Shown: positions 56,329 to 64,000 of the stretch, in pieces | How positions within the stretch are numbered: the first letter of the stretch is position 1 | Layout: each line of letters opens with the position of its first letter | Assembly: GCA_947497905.1 (NCBI GenBank) | Contig: CANMIH010000007.1 | Coordinates: 151,391 to 215,390, forward strand | Direction of reading: 5' to 3' | Length of the DNA stretch: 64,000 nt | Source of the DNA: an uncultured Pelagimonas sp. | GTDB lineage: Bacteria > Pseudomonadota > Alphaproteobacteria > Rhodobacterales > Rhodobacteraceae | Program-made: the position numbers and the translations under genes | Notes under the pieces: model-generated | Databases searched by the model: none | Seen by the model: the letters and a program-made list of their open reading frames with translations, nothing else | Told to the model about the DNA's origin: nothing

Positions 56329-57891
56329 ATGAAGATTGAGTGGACTAAAACAGGGATCAACCGGCGTAAGTTTCTAAAAGGGGCAACTGCGCTGGGGACG
56401 GCAGCTGCTATGCCGATGGGCTTTGCCGGTTCGGCGTTTGCGGCGGAAGACGGTGTTTTGCGTGTACGGGCTTATGGCGATTCCGATGTCATGGATCCGG
56501 CCTTTGGCAAAGGGGTAACCGATGAAACGGTACATGCCGCGATCTACAACAAGCTGATCCAATACAAACCGGGCCGCGAATGGGACTGGCAACTGGATGC
56601 TGCGGCAATGATTGAACAAGTTGACGCGACCCACATCAAATTTGCCCTGCGCGACACTATCGGTTTCACCAACGGCTTTGGCGCCATGACAGCCGAGGAT
56701 GTCAAATTCAGCTTTGAGCGTTTGATCGACGAAGAGGTAGCCAGTCCGATCAAAGGCGATGTTGGCCCACTGAGCCACGTTGAAGTCACGGGCGAGCGTG
56801 AGGGTACAATTGTTCTGAACGAACCCTTTGCGCCGCTTTGGAACATCGCACTGCCTTATGCGGCAGGCAATATCGTGTCGAAAGCGGCTGTCGAAGCAGC
56901 GGGCGGGCGCATCGGGACGGATCCAGTTGCGGAGTCCGGACCCTATTTGCGCAGCAGCTGGGATCCTAAAAACAAAACCACCCTGACACGCAATCCCGAT
57001 TGGAAAGGCGACGCGCCTGCCTGGGACACGATTGAAATTCTGCCAATCGATGACGAAAACACAGCTGAGATCGCGTTTGAAGCGGGCGAGCTGGACTTTA
57101 CCCGTGTGTCGCTCGGGTCGGTTGGCCGGTATCGCGGCGGCGTGCCAAATGGTGGTCAGCTGCAAGAATATCCTTCGCTTTACTATGTCTGGCTGGGCAT
57201 GAACTTGGATCACCCCAAGCTACAAAACCAAAAACTGCGTCAGGCGATCCAGCACGCTATCGACGTGCCAACTATTCTGGAAGCGGCTTACTTTGGTGCA
57301 GCGGACCCCGCCAATGGCATGATTGCTCCGGGTCTGGTTGGCAGCCGTCCTGAGGCGTTGGTTCCAGCGGCTGCGAACTTTGAAAAGGCGGCGGCGCTTC
57401 TGGCGGAGTCTGGCGAGACCAATGTGACGCTGACGCTCGATATTCTTAACAAGACGACCTATTCGACGATTGCACAGATTATTCAGGCGACGCTGGCACA
57501 GATCGGTATCACCGTTGAAATCAACCTTTTGGAATCCGGCGCGTTCTGGGCGTCGGGCGACAATGAGAACCTCCAGTTGGTGTTGAACCGCTTTTCGATG
57601 GCGCCGGATCCATCTTATGCGACATCCTGGTTTGTGACCGAGCAGGCCGGGATCTGGAACTGGGAACGCTTCCGCAATGAGGAGTTTGACCAGTTGCACA
57701 CGGCAGCGGCGCAATCCACCGATGCGGCCGCTCGTGACGAGATGTATCGCCGCGCACAGGACCTGATGGAACAGTCTGGTGCGTATCGCTTCATTACTCA
57801 CGAAGCGACACCGATCATCCACACACCGCGCGTATCCCCGGCGTTGCGTCCTGACGGTCTGCCGCTACTTCGGTACTTTGGCAAATCCTAA
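56329..57891 (+). CDS. Dpp/Opp-type ABC substrate-binding protein
   Basis: A 520-residue SBP_bac_5-family protein with a Tat signal (NRRKFLKGATALGTAAA, twin Arg at about residues 12-13). Typical blocks are YNKLIQYKPG, GAMTAEDVKFSFERLIDEE, VAESGPYLRSSWDPKNKTTL and LRQAIQHAIDV. It binds peptides or similar. The true start follows GGGAGAAG. The longer frame from 55996 lies in cocE. A strong hairpin follows the stop. Confidence 0.93.
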   Translation: MKIEWTKTGINRRKFLKGATALGTAAAMPMGFAGSAFAAEDGVLRVRAYGDSDVMDPAFGKGVTDETVHAAIYNKLIQYKPGREWDWQLDAAAMIEQVDATHIKFALRDTIGFTNGFGAMTAEDVKFSFERLIDEEVASPIKGDVGPLSHVEVTGEREGTIVLNEPFAPLWNIALPYAAGNIVSKAAVEAAGGRIGTDPVAESGPYLRSSWDPKNKTTLTRNPDWKGDAPAWDTIEILPIDDENTAEIAFEAGELDFTRVSLGSVGRYRGGVPNGGQLQEYPSLYYVWLGMNLDHPKLQNQKLRQAIQHAIDVPTILEAAYFGAADPANGMIAPGLVGSRPEALVPAAANFEKAAALLAESGETNVTLTLDILNKTTYSTIAQIIQATLAQIGITVEINLLESGAFWASGDNENLQLVLNRFSMAPDPSYATSWFVTEQAGIWNWERFRNEEFDQLHTAAAQSTDAAARDEMYRRAQDLMEQSGAYRFITHEATPIIHTPRVSPALRPDGLPLLRYFGKS

Positions 57892-57898
57892 ATCTTCA

Positions 57899-57929
57899 CC
57901 GGCAGCCGGTTCAGTGAACCGGCTGCCGG
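57899..57929 (+). terminator. Intercistronic hairpin after the binding-protein gene
   Basis: ccggcagccggttca and tgaaccggctgccgg form a perfect 15-bp stem on one central base. No T run, so it is an mRNA stabiliser or attenuator between binding protein and permease rather than a full terminator. Confidence 0.6.
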
Positions 57930-57964
57930 AGTTCGCTAGCAACGCATAATGGAGCCAAGCGGTA

Positions 57965-58903
57965 ATGCTTTCATTCACAATACAGCGAATAGGATTGGCA
58001 GTTCTGATCCTGTTTGTTGCTGTCACGGCGATGTTTCTGATGATACGCGCTGTGCCAGGAGACCCGGTTCAGATTATGCTGGGGCCACGAGCAACACCTG
58101 AATTGCAGGCACTGCTGACCGCGGAACTGGGACTGGATCAGCCGATCTGGAAGCAGCTGGCGATATTTTATGGCAATCTGCTTCAGGGCGATCTGGGAAT
58201 AGATGTATTCTCAGGAAGGGCTGTGACAGATATCGTCTTCCAGCAGCTACCGCATACCCTGTGGTTGATCTTGGCGTCTATTGTCTGGTCCGCAGGACTG
58301 GGCATTGTAATTGGCGCCTATGCTGCGGCGCATCCCAATACAATCATTGACCGCATTGCAGCCGCCATTTCTGTCAGCTTCGTGGCGGTTCCCGCATTTG
58401 TTCTGGCGCTGCTGTCGCTTCTCATCTTTGCGGTACACCTGCAATGGTTTCCAGCCATTGGGGCCGGAGACGGCTTCTGGGGCGCGCTGGATCACCTCGT
58501 GTTGCCAGCCTTCGCGATCGGACTGAGTTGGGTGGGTTACATTGCGCGGTTGGTTCGCGCTTCGATGTTGGAAGTGATGGGCGAACACCATATTCGAACC
58601 GCGCGTGCCTTTGGTCTGTCAGAGCGGCGGATCGTGATGGTTTATGCACTGCGACTGGCCATCCTGCCGGTTGTGACCGTGATCGGTGTTGGCATGGGCT
58701 TTCTGTTGAGTGCGGCTGTTTTTGCGGAGATCGTTTTCGCCCGCCCCGGTCTCGGTAAACTGGTAATCGATTCCATCACAACGCGAAATTACCCAGTGGT
58801 CATGGGCGCTGTTCTGGTGTCGACGGGACTGTTTGCAGCATCGACAGCAATTGCCGATCTTTTGAACGCTTGGCTTGACCCACGCGCACGCTCTGCGCGG
58901 TGA
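57965..58903 (+). CDS. Dipeptide-type ABC permease (DppB-like)
   Basis: A 312-residue permease with six hydrophobic segments; LILFVAVTAMFLMIRAVPGD at the start and EVMGEHHIRTARAFGLSERR (EAA loop). Forms a heterodimer with the next gene's product. Nine bases separate them. Confidence 0.93.
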   Translation: MLSFTIQRIGLAVLILFVAVTAMFLMIRAVPGDPVQIMLGPRATPELQALLTAELGLDQPIWKQLAIFYGNLLQGDLGIDVFSGRAVTDIVFQQLPHTLWLILASIVWSAGLGIVIGAYAAAHPNTIIDRIAAAISVSFVAVPAFVLALLSLLIFAVHLQWFPAIGAGDGFWGALDHLVLPAFAIGLSWVGYIARLVRASMLEVMGEHHIRTARAFGLSERRIVMVYALRLAILPVVTVIGVGMGFLLSAAVFAEIVFARPGLGKLVIDSITTRNYPVVMGAVLVSTGLFAASTAIADLLNAWLDPRARSAR

Positions 58904-58912
58904 GGATGCAAC

Positions 58913-59770
58913 ATGACTAACTCTCGTTCTGAACTAACACAGATCGTTGTCGGCATCGTCCGCGATCCGCTCGGGCTCGTGGGGCTGCTGATTGTGGGAT
59001 CTATCGTGTTTTGCGCGATTTTTGCGGCTTGGATTGCGCCCTATGATCCCGTGGCTATGAACATTCAGGCCCGTTTGGAAGGTCCATCTTTGGCGCATCC
59101 ATTGGGGACAGATCAGCTTGGGCGCGACACGTTCTCGCGCGTTATAATGGGCAGTCAGGTGGCGCTCAAGGTGGCGCTTCCGGCAGTGTTTGGGGCCATG
59201 TTCATCGGCCTGGCGCTGGGCATGATTGCAGGCTACGGGCCGAAGTGGCTGGATAACCTGCTGATGCTGCTGTTTGATACCTTGCGGTCATTTCCGACCG
59301 TGATGTTTGCTCTGGCAGTTGTAGCACTTGTGGGCCCAAGCCTTCAGACGGTGGTGCTTGTTGTGATGGCAACCTCGATCCCAACATATGCCCGTGTGGC
59401 GCGGACCCAAACACTGTCTCTGCGCAATTCTGAGTTTATTCTGGCCGAACGTGCAATGGGTGCCAGTGTATTCCGCATCCTTGGAGTGCACATGTTGCCA
59501 AACATTATTGGGGTTCTCGCTGTACTGGCAGCGATGGATATTCCAACGGTCATTGCGCTTGAAGCAGGCCTGTCCTTTTTGGGACTGGGGGTCAAACCGC
59601 CAACCCCCAGCTGGGGTGCTTTGCTTAAAGATGGCTATGCGCTGATCCGGCAGACCCCGTGGTTGGTGGTAGGCGGCGGGCTACCCGTCATTCTGGCGAC
59701 GCTTGGATTTACTTTCTTCGGGGAAACGATGCGCGATGTTGTTGATCCCAAGCTGAGGAAGCAACGATGA
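58913..59770 (+). CDS. Dipeptide-type ABC permease (DppC-like)
   Basis: A 285-residue permease with the DppC N terminus (VRDPLGLVGLLIVGSIVF), HPLGTDQLGRDTFSRVIMGS and the EAA loop EFILAERAMGASVFRILGVH. ATG overlap with the next gene by 4 bases. Confidence 0.93.
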   Translation: MTNSRSELTQIVVGIVRDPLGLVGLLIVGSIVFCAIFAAWIAPYDPVAMNIQARLEGPSLAHPLGTDQLGRDTFSRVIMGSQVALKVALPAVFGAMFIGLALGMIAGYGPKWLDNLLMLLFDTLRSFPTVMFALAVVALVGPSLQTVVLVVMATSIPTYARVARTQTLSLRNSEFILAERAMGASVFRILGVHMLPNIIGVLAVLAAMDIPTVIALEAGLSFLGLGVKPPTPSWGALLKDGYALIRQTPWLVVGGGLPVILATLGFTFFGETMRDVVDPKLRKQR

Positions 59771-60753
59771 CAGAGGTCTTGCTTGAAATTGACAACCTGA
59801 GTGTTGACTACGAAACCGGGCGTGGAGATCTGAAAGCACTGCGTAATATCAGCTTTTCCCTGAACAAAGGCGAAATTGTCGGAATCGTGGGTGAATCTGG
59901 CTGTGGAAAATCCACCCTGATTTCTTCGATCTTGCGGCTCACAGCGCCCAACACGCGGTTTCGTGAAGGCGAGGTACGATTTAAGGGGCGCAACCTGCTG
60001 AACATCAGTGAGCAGGACATGCGAAGCCTAAGGGGATCCGACATTTCGATCGTTTTCCAAGATCCGATGCAGACGCATAATCCAGTGCTGACCATTGGAC
60101 GCCAGATGCTGGATATTCAGCATCGCTCCAGTGCGACTAAGGCAGAAAAGTTGCACCGGGCTGCTGAGATGTTGAGTGCCGTGGGTATTCCTGATCCGCA
60201 GGCGCGGTTGAAACAGTTCCCGCACGAGTTTTCAGGCGGAATGCGCCAGCGGATAGCCATTGCTATGGCCTTGATGTCAGAACCTGATCTGCTGATTGCG
60301 GATGAGCCGACGACGGCTTTGGATGCCACGCTAGAGGTGCAGATCATCGAGCATTTGCGTAGCCTGCAGCAGGACATGAACTGCGCTGTGCTGTTTATCT
60401 CTCACCACCTCGGAGTGATTGCCGAACTCTGTGATCGTGTGGTGGTCATGTATGCCGGCGCTGTTGTGGAAAGCGGAGATGTCCGCGAGATTTTCGGCAA
60501 TCCGAAACACCCCTATACCCGAAGGCTCATCGATTGCGACCCAGGTCATATCAAAGAACGTGCGCGCGTTCTTCCAACCATTCCGGGTGAGGTTCCGGAT
60601 TTGGCCAATCTGCCCAAAGGTTGCATTTTTCGAGAGCGTTGTGATCAGGCAATGCCACGCTGCACTGCATCTGTTCCGCCGCTACAAACCATCGCCGAAA
60701 TAACCGGGCATCGCGCAGCCTGCTGGCTCAACCATGAGGAAATGGCATCATGA
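59767..60753 (+). CDS. Dipeptide-type ABC ATPase (DppD-like)
   Basis: A 328-residue ATPase: Walker A GESGCGKSTLIS, signature FSGGMRQRIAIAMAL, Walker B LIADEPTTALD, and the C-terminal peptide-transporter tail with CIFRERCDQAMPRC. ATGA overlaps with both neighbours. Confidence 0.93.
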   Translation: MTEVLLEIDNLSVDYETGRGDLKALRNISFSLNKGEIVGIVGESGCGKSTLISSILRLTAPNTRFREGEVRFKGRNLLNISEQDMRSLRGSDISIVFQDPMQTHNPVLTIGRQMLDIQHRSSATKAEKLHRAAEMLSAVGIPDPQARLKQFPHEFSGGMRQRIAIAMALMSEPDLLIADEPTTALDATLEVQIIEHLRSLQQDMNCAVLFISHHLGVIAELCDRVVVMYAGAVVESGDVREIFGNPKHPYTRRLIDCDPGHIKERARVLPTIPGEVPDLANLPKGCIFRERCDQAMPRCTASVPPLQTIAEITGHRAACWLNHEEMAS

Positions 60754-61676
60754 GCTTGCTGCAGGTACAGGATCTGAAGACCAGTTATGGCAAAGTGAAC
60801 GTGCTCGCGGGCGTTAGTTTTCAGGTCGAGCCCGGCGAAACCTATGCGCTGGTCGGGGAAAGTGGATCCGGAAAAACCACGGTGATCCGCGCGATTGCGG
60901 GTCTTGCTCCTGCCCAGCACGGATCGGTCAAGTTCAACGGCATGGAGATCCGCGGCGCCTCGGAACGCAAACTGCGTCCCTTGCGAAAAGATATTGCAAT
61001 GATGTTTCAGGATCCCGTTGGATCTCTGTCACCTCGTCTCACGGTCGGTCGCCTGATCACCGAACCTTATAAGATTCAGGGTATGAAAGACCGTGATCTG
61101 AATCTCGAGGCCAAGCGTCTGCTGGAGATGGTCAATCTGCCGTCGCACTTTGCGGACCGCTTTCCCTATCAACTGTCAGGTGGTCAGGCGCGGCGTGTCG
61201 GTGTCGCCCGTGCACTGGCGCTTGAACCCAAGCTGATTTTGGCAGACGAGCCAACGGCAGGGCTGGATGTGTCCGTTCAGGGTGAACTATTGAACCTGCT
61301 GAATGATCTGCGCGAGAGACTGGGGCTTGCGATGGTGATCATCACGCATAATCTGAATGTTGTACGCCATGTCGCAGATCGGATGGGGATCATGTATCTT
61401 GGCCGGTTGGTCGAAGAAGGCACAACCGAAGAGATTTTTCGCGCCTCACGTCACCCCTACACACGCTGTCTGCTAAGTGCGAATTCAGAGCCAGATCCCG
61501 ATGCACGATTGGAGCGAATTGCATTGAAGGGTGAACCACCAAGCCTGCTCACACGACCCCACGGCTGCGAGTTCAGAGAACGTTGTCCCTTTGCCCATAG
61601 CGGTTGTGAACGGGTCCCAGTCTGGGAGGTCGAAAACGGGCACGGTTTGCGATGTCTTGCTCCTTTGACAAGTTAA
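60750..61676 (+). CDS. Dipeptide-type ABC ATPase (DppF-like)
   Basis: A 308-residue ATPase: Walker A GESGSGKTTVIR, signature LSGGQARRVGVARALALEPK, Walker B LILADEPTAGLD, tail CEFRERCPFAHSGC. Last gene of the cocE-importer operon. A terminator follows. Confidence 0.93.
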   Translation: MSLLQVQDLKTSYGKVNVLAGVSFQVEPGETYALVGESGSGKTTVIRAIAGLAPAQHGSVKFNGMEIRGASERKLRPLRKDIAMMFQDPVGSLSPRLTVGRLITEPYKIQGMKDRDLNLEAKRLLEMVNLPSHFADRFPYQLSGGQARRVGVARALALEPKLILADEPTAGLDVSVQGELLNLLNDLRERLGLAMVIITHNLNVVRHVADRMGIMYLGRLVEEGTTEEIFRASRHPYTRCLLSANSEPDPDARLERIALKGEPPSLLTRPHGCEFRERCPFAHSGCERVPVWEVENGHGLRCLAPLTS

Positions 61677-61716
61677 CCTGTTGGCTTGTTTCTCTTACGA
61701 GGAAACCGCTAAAGGA

Positions 61717-61760
61717 AACGCTGCGCCTAAAACACCAATGGCGCGGCGTTTTGTGTTTTC
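61717..61760 (+). terminator. Terminator after the peptide-importer operon
   Basis: aacgctgcgcc (61717-61727) pairs with ggcgcggcgtt (61740-61750, one G-T pair), followed by ttgtgtttt. Confidence 0.7.
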
Positions 61761-61828
61761 AGATAGTCTGCTGATCCTCCCCCACAGAAGTGGTCCTCCG
61801 CTATGTTTAGGAAAACGGAGGATTCACG

Positions 61829-62187
61829 ATGGTCAACAAGCGACCAAAGCCGGAAGAGATTGTCACGAAGTTACGGCAGGTTGAAGTTCTGACCGCGCAA
61901 GGAATGCCGCGTCTGGATGCGATCCGGCAGATTGGGGTGACTGAACAGACCTACTACCGCTGGAGTGCAGGCGGATAGTGAAAAGCGTCCAGTGGACGGT
62001 TTTCCCGCCAAACAAGTACGGAGGAATGGGCACAGACCAATTGAAGGAACTGAAGCGACTACAGAAAGAGAATGAGCGTTTGCGCAAGGCGGTATCGGAT
62101 CTGACTTTGGACAAGCTCATCTTGGCGGAAGCTGCAAAGGGAGTGAGGGGCGCCCCGGAAACGGTCATCAGACCGTTTCAGCCCTGA
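61829..62187 (+). pseudogene. IS3 OrfA, broken (copy 2)
   Basis: ATG 61829. Same MVNKRPKPEEIVTKLRQVEV start and same stop codon brought in by the type-B insert as in copy 1. Only one base differs in the second half (Gly-Met for Gly-Ile after KYGG). Confidence 0.85.
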
Positions 62188-62212
62188 ACGGGCGGAGCCC
62201 CTAAGCCCCGCT

Positions 62213-63162
62213 CGTCGCCGTGCTTGCATTGATCGTGTTCGGGCTGAGTTGAATATCTCGGAACGTCCCGCTGCCCGGCAGTCGTTTGCAAAGCAAACGA
62301 TGAGAGGGGGCTTGCCGCGTTCTGAAGCAACACCGATCCACGCAGCGTAAGGTGCCAGTTGGTCGTCCGGATGAAGAATGATTGGTGGCCGACATGATCG
62401 AGCTGACCCGGCAATATGGCCGCTACGGCTATCGTCGGATCGCAGCGCTGCTGAGAGATGCGGGTTGGCATGTGAATGACAAGCGCGTCGAAAGACTGTG
62501 GCGACGAGAGGGGCTGAAAGGGCCAATGAAACAACCAAAGAAAGGACGGCTCTGGCTGAATGACGGATCGTGCGTTCGGTTGCGGCCCGAATACCGCGAC
62601 CATGTTTGGTCCTATGACTTTGTACATTGCCGAACAGATGACGGAAAGGCGTTCCGGACGTTGAATATCATCGACGAATACAGCCGGGAGTGCTTGGCAA
62701 TCCGCGTAGATCGTAAGCTGAACTCAGGCAACGTCATCGATGCGCTGAGCGACCTGTTCATCCTGCGCGGTGTGCCGTCGTTCATCCGTTCCGATAACGG
62801 CCCGGAGTTCGTTGCGCAGGCCGTGCAGAACTGGATCAACGCTGTCGGTACAAAGACGGCTTACATCGAACCAGGATCACCCTCTCGGGACATCGCCATG
62901 CGATGCCCTGCCGGGCAGTGCATGGGAGAACGGATACTGCGAAAGCTTCAACGCCCGGTTCAGGGATGAGTTCTTGAATGGCGAAAGCTTCTACAGCCTG
63001 CCAGAAGCTCAAATCCTGATCGAAGAATGGAGGAAACACTACAACACCAAACGCCCACCTAATGCTCTAGGCTACCACCCTCCGGCCACGGAAACCTTTG
63101 TCCAGATGGACCAAGGCCGGTCATGCACTAACAATCAAATTGGACCACTCAAGTGGGGCTGA
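62213..63162 (+). pseudogene. IS3 OrfB transposase, disrupted (copy 2)
   Basis: Open part 1 (62382-62969) has HVWSYDFVHCRTDDGKAFRT and FIRSDNGPEF. The 40-bp insert at 62882 shifts the frame between SP and WENG. Open part 2 (about 62922-63162) resumes with WENGYCESFNARFRDEFLNG, then EWRKHYNTKRPPNALGYHPP. A one-base loss near 63113 alters the last residues. Part 1 and part 2 join perfectly when the insert is removed. Confidence 0.85.
62882..62921. repeat. 40-bp palindromic insert in IS3 orfB (type A, copy 2 only)
   Basis: Deleting exactly 40 bases rejoins ggatcacc with atgggag and restores GSPWENG. Read on the minus strand: left box CTGCCCGGCAGGG, stem CATCGC / GCGATG, right box CGAGAGGG-like. 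It is inverted relative to the insert at 62268-62307. Copy 1 has no insert at this place, so it arrived after the two copies separated. Confidence 0.75.
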
Positions 63163-63403
63163 TCAGTGGATCCGGCCGAAACCGAATCTTTTCTGTTCTC
63201 AAATTCCGGTTTTGCAGATGTTTTCGTTTAACCTGATATCGATAAGTGCCTTCAAAAGGCGAGCGCAACTTAGGCATAGAGGACGTCGGCCAGGTGAGAG
63301 CGAACCTATTGTGGGTTTCGGAGTGGCACCCTTTGAGGAGTGACCTTGGTGGTGCAGTGCTGTTAAGTAGCGGCGTACAGGGAGAGTGCGAGGCATGGGT
63401 CCA

Positions 63404-63603
63404 TTATCCAAACACCTCAACAACCCCTGCCAACAGGTGGTTAAACTCTGTTGGCCGTTCCAGGTTGACCAAATGGCCGGTATCCGGAAACCGGTGCCAG
63501 ATGGCGTTGAGCAAAATGTCTTTGAGGAAGGCATTTGTTTCGCCCACCAAATTGTAATCGTCGTCACCGGTCACCAGTAGCACCGGTTTTTCAAGATCTT
63601 TCA
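63404..63603 (-). pseudogene. Alpha/beta hydrolase, C-terminal fragment
   Basis: Minus-strand frame: DLEKPVLLVTGDDDYNLVGE, then WHRFPDTGHLVNLERPTEFN, ending GVVEVFG with stop 63404-63406. These are the acid and His motifs of an alpha/beta hydrolase. The upstream nucleophile part is missing: the frame breaks off at about 63603, where an unrelated plus-strand frame begins. Confidence 0.8.
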
Positions 63604-64000
63604 GCCGAACCTGATCTTCCCGCGGAGATCGCGGCGAAACAGGCTGAAGCCGCAGCCCTGCAGGACAGGATCAATCAACTGCAGGCGGAGATGGAAGATC
63701 AGACACAACGGCTCGACAAATATCGGCGGCGAGTCCGCGATCTGGAAACCCGTGAGCACCGCAGCGCCAAAGAAGAGAAACGCCTGATGATTTATGAGAA
63801 ACGGGTGACCAAACAATCGGAGGGCCTCAGGATCAAACATTCCGAGTTAGACAGACTCAAAACGCAGGCCAGTGCACGTACTGACGACCTCCACCTTAGT
63901 GAGCCTCCCCAACGGAACTGGTTCGCCGCTATGTTTAGGAAACGGAGGAGCAAGAATGGCGAACAAGCGACCAAAACCCGAAGAGATAGTCTCGAAGTTA
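63602..64000 (+). pseudogene. Coiled-coil protein fragment, open at both sides
   Basis: An uninterrupted plus-strand frame without a start codon: AEPDLPAEIAAKQAEAAALQ, DRINQLQAEMEDQTQRLDKY, KEEKRLMIYEKRVTKQSEGL. It is rich in Glu, Lys, Arg and Gln with heptad-like spacing, so a coiled coil. The original gene appears cut at about 63602 on the left and at about 63895 by an IS3-type end. The frame happens to stay open through the IS to the window edge. Family not recognised. Confidence 0.55.
63900..64000 (+). mobile_element. Start of a third IS3-type element
   Basis: Left end tgagcctccccaacggaac resembles the left ends of copies 1 and 2 and the IS3 end near 13564. An orfA starts at ATG 63956 (MANKRPKPEEIVSKL), about 75 percent like the orfA of copies 1 and 2, and runs off the window. 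Confidence 0.8.

Larger units (their letters stand above)
61772..63165 (+). mobile_element. IS3-family element, copy 2 (disrupted)
   Basis: Near-identical to copy 1 at 22755-24067 over the first 550 bases, then diverging by scattered substitutions. It has the same ends and the same three nested inserts (61964-62010, about 62143-62201, 62268-62307), plus a fourth at 62882-62921 that copy 1 lacks. It keeps the 42 bases that copy 1 has lost. No target duplication is visible. Confidence 0.9.

Noticed and set aside
61681..61884. 67-codon ORF at the IS3 copy 2 left end
   Set aside because: Reads through the terminator and the IS end in a frame other than orfA.

Overview
The window looks like part of the chromosome of a marine alphaproteobacterium of the Roseobacter group (Rhodobacterales). 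This is an inference from gene content: a TRAP transporter, an RpoE-ChrR singlet-oxygen module, a class Ib ribonucleotide reductase, an SbtA remnant, many LysR regulators, compact operons with 4-base ATGA overlaps, and IS3/IS5/IS21/IS1182-type insertion sequences. It is an accessory-rich region in which intact metabolic operons alternate with decayed mobile DNA. I saw no rRNA, tRNA, CRISPR array or replication origin.

Layout. 0.3-1.5 kb: a broken IS5-family element. 1.7-7.3 kb: a minus-strand operon (adenylate-forming ligase, ferric-reductase/TmpA-like membrane flavoprotein, crotonase) divergent from a DUF6502/DUF5666 pair. 7.3-8.2 kb: debris of an IS1182-type element. 8.2-13.2 kb: TRAP transporter plus agmatinase-family ureohydrolase with a divergent LysR regulator. 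13.6-17.1 kb: nrdEF, with nrdI cut off by an IS3 fragment. 18.1-22.6 kb: a LysR gene and a divergent DsbA / MBL / DoxX / intradiol dioxygenase (amber stop) / MBL operon. 22.8-24.1 kb: IS3 copy 1. 24.1-26.9 kb: Fe-siderophore-type ABC importer. 27-30 kb: DMT exporter and remnants of an ABC ATPase, an IS21 istA and sbtA. 30.2-32.1 kb: quinone oxidoreductase and LysR pair. 32.3-39.9 kb: a membrane-lipid cluster (FAD oxidoreductase, CFA-like methylase, chalcone-isomerase-like protein, MFS, DUF3833, DUF1365, SDR) with rpoE-chrR. 40.5-49.3 kb: amino-acid metabolism (AGCS symporter, aminotransferase, LysR, three tandem RraA-like aldolases, Lrp, alcohol dehydrogenase). 49.6-53.3 kb: small redox genes with AraC and HxlR regulators. 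53.4-61.7 kb: XRE regulator, CocE/NonD hydrolase and a complete Dpp/Opp-type ABC importer. 61.8-64.0 kb: IS3 copy 2, an alpha/beta-hydrolase fragment, a coiled-coil ORF fragment and the start of another IS3-type element.

How the parts work together. The 32-40 kb block reads as one stress regulon: three TGATCC-N18-TA promoter-like sites lie upstream of rpoE-chrR and in the divergent gap between the lipid operons, matching the form known for the RpoE-ChrR regulon of Rhodobacter sphaeroides. The 43-47.5 kb block reads as a second local regulon, because near-identical GATACAT-N3-ATGTATC palindromes precede the symporter, the aminotransferase and the LysR/RraA divergent promoter.

The most unusual signal is a set of short (about 40-60 bp) hairpin-forming insertions nested inside the transposase genes of unrelated IS families. 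Three sequence types recur. The first has a GCCCGGCAG-like left box, a variable hairpin and a GAGAGGG-like right box, and two or three copies are exactly 40 bp. The second has AGGMGGAT, then GAAAA, a stem, and TTTTCCCGMC. The third is about 58 bp. They behave like a family of small mobile palindromic elements that land in IS transposases, and removing them restores the transposase reading frames.
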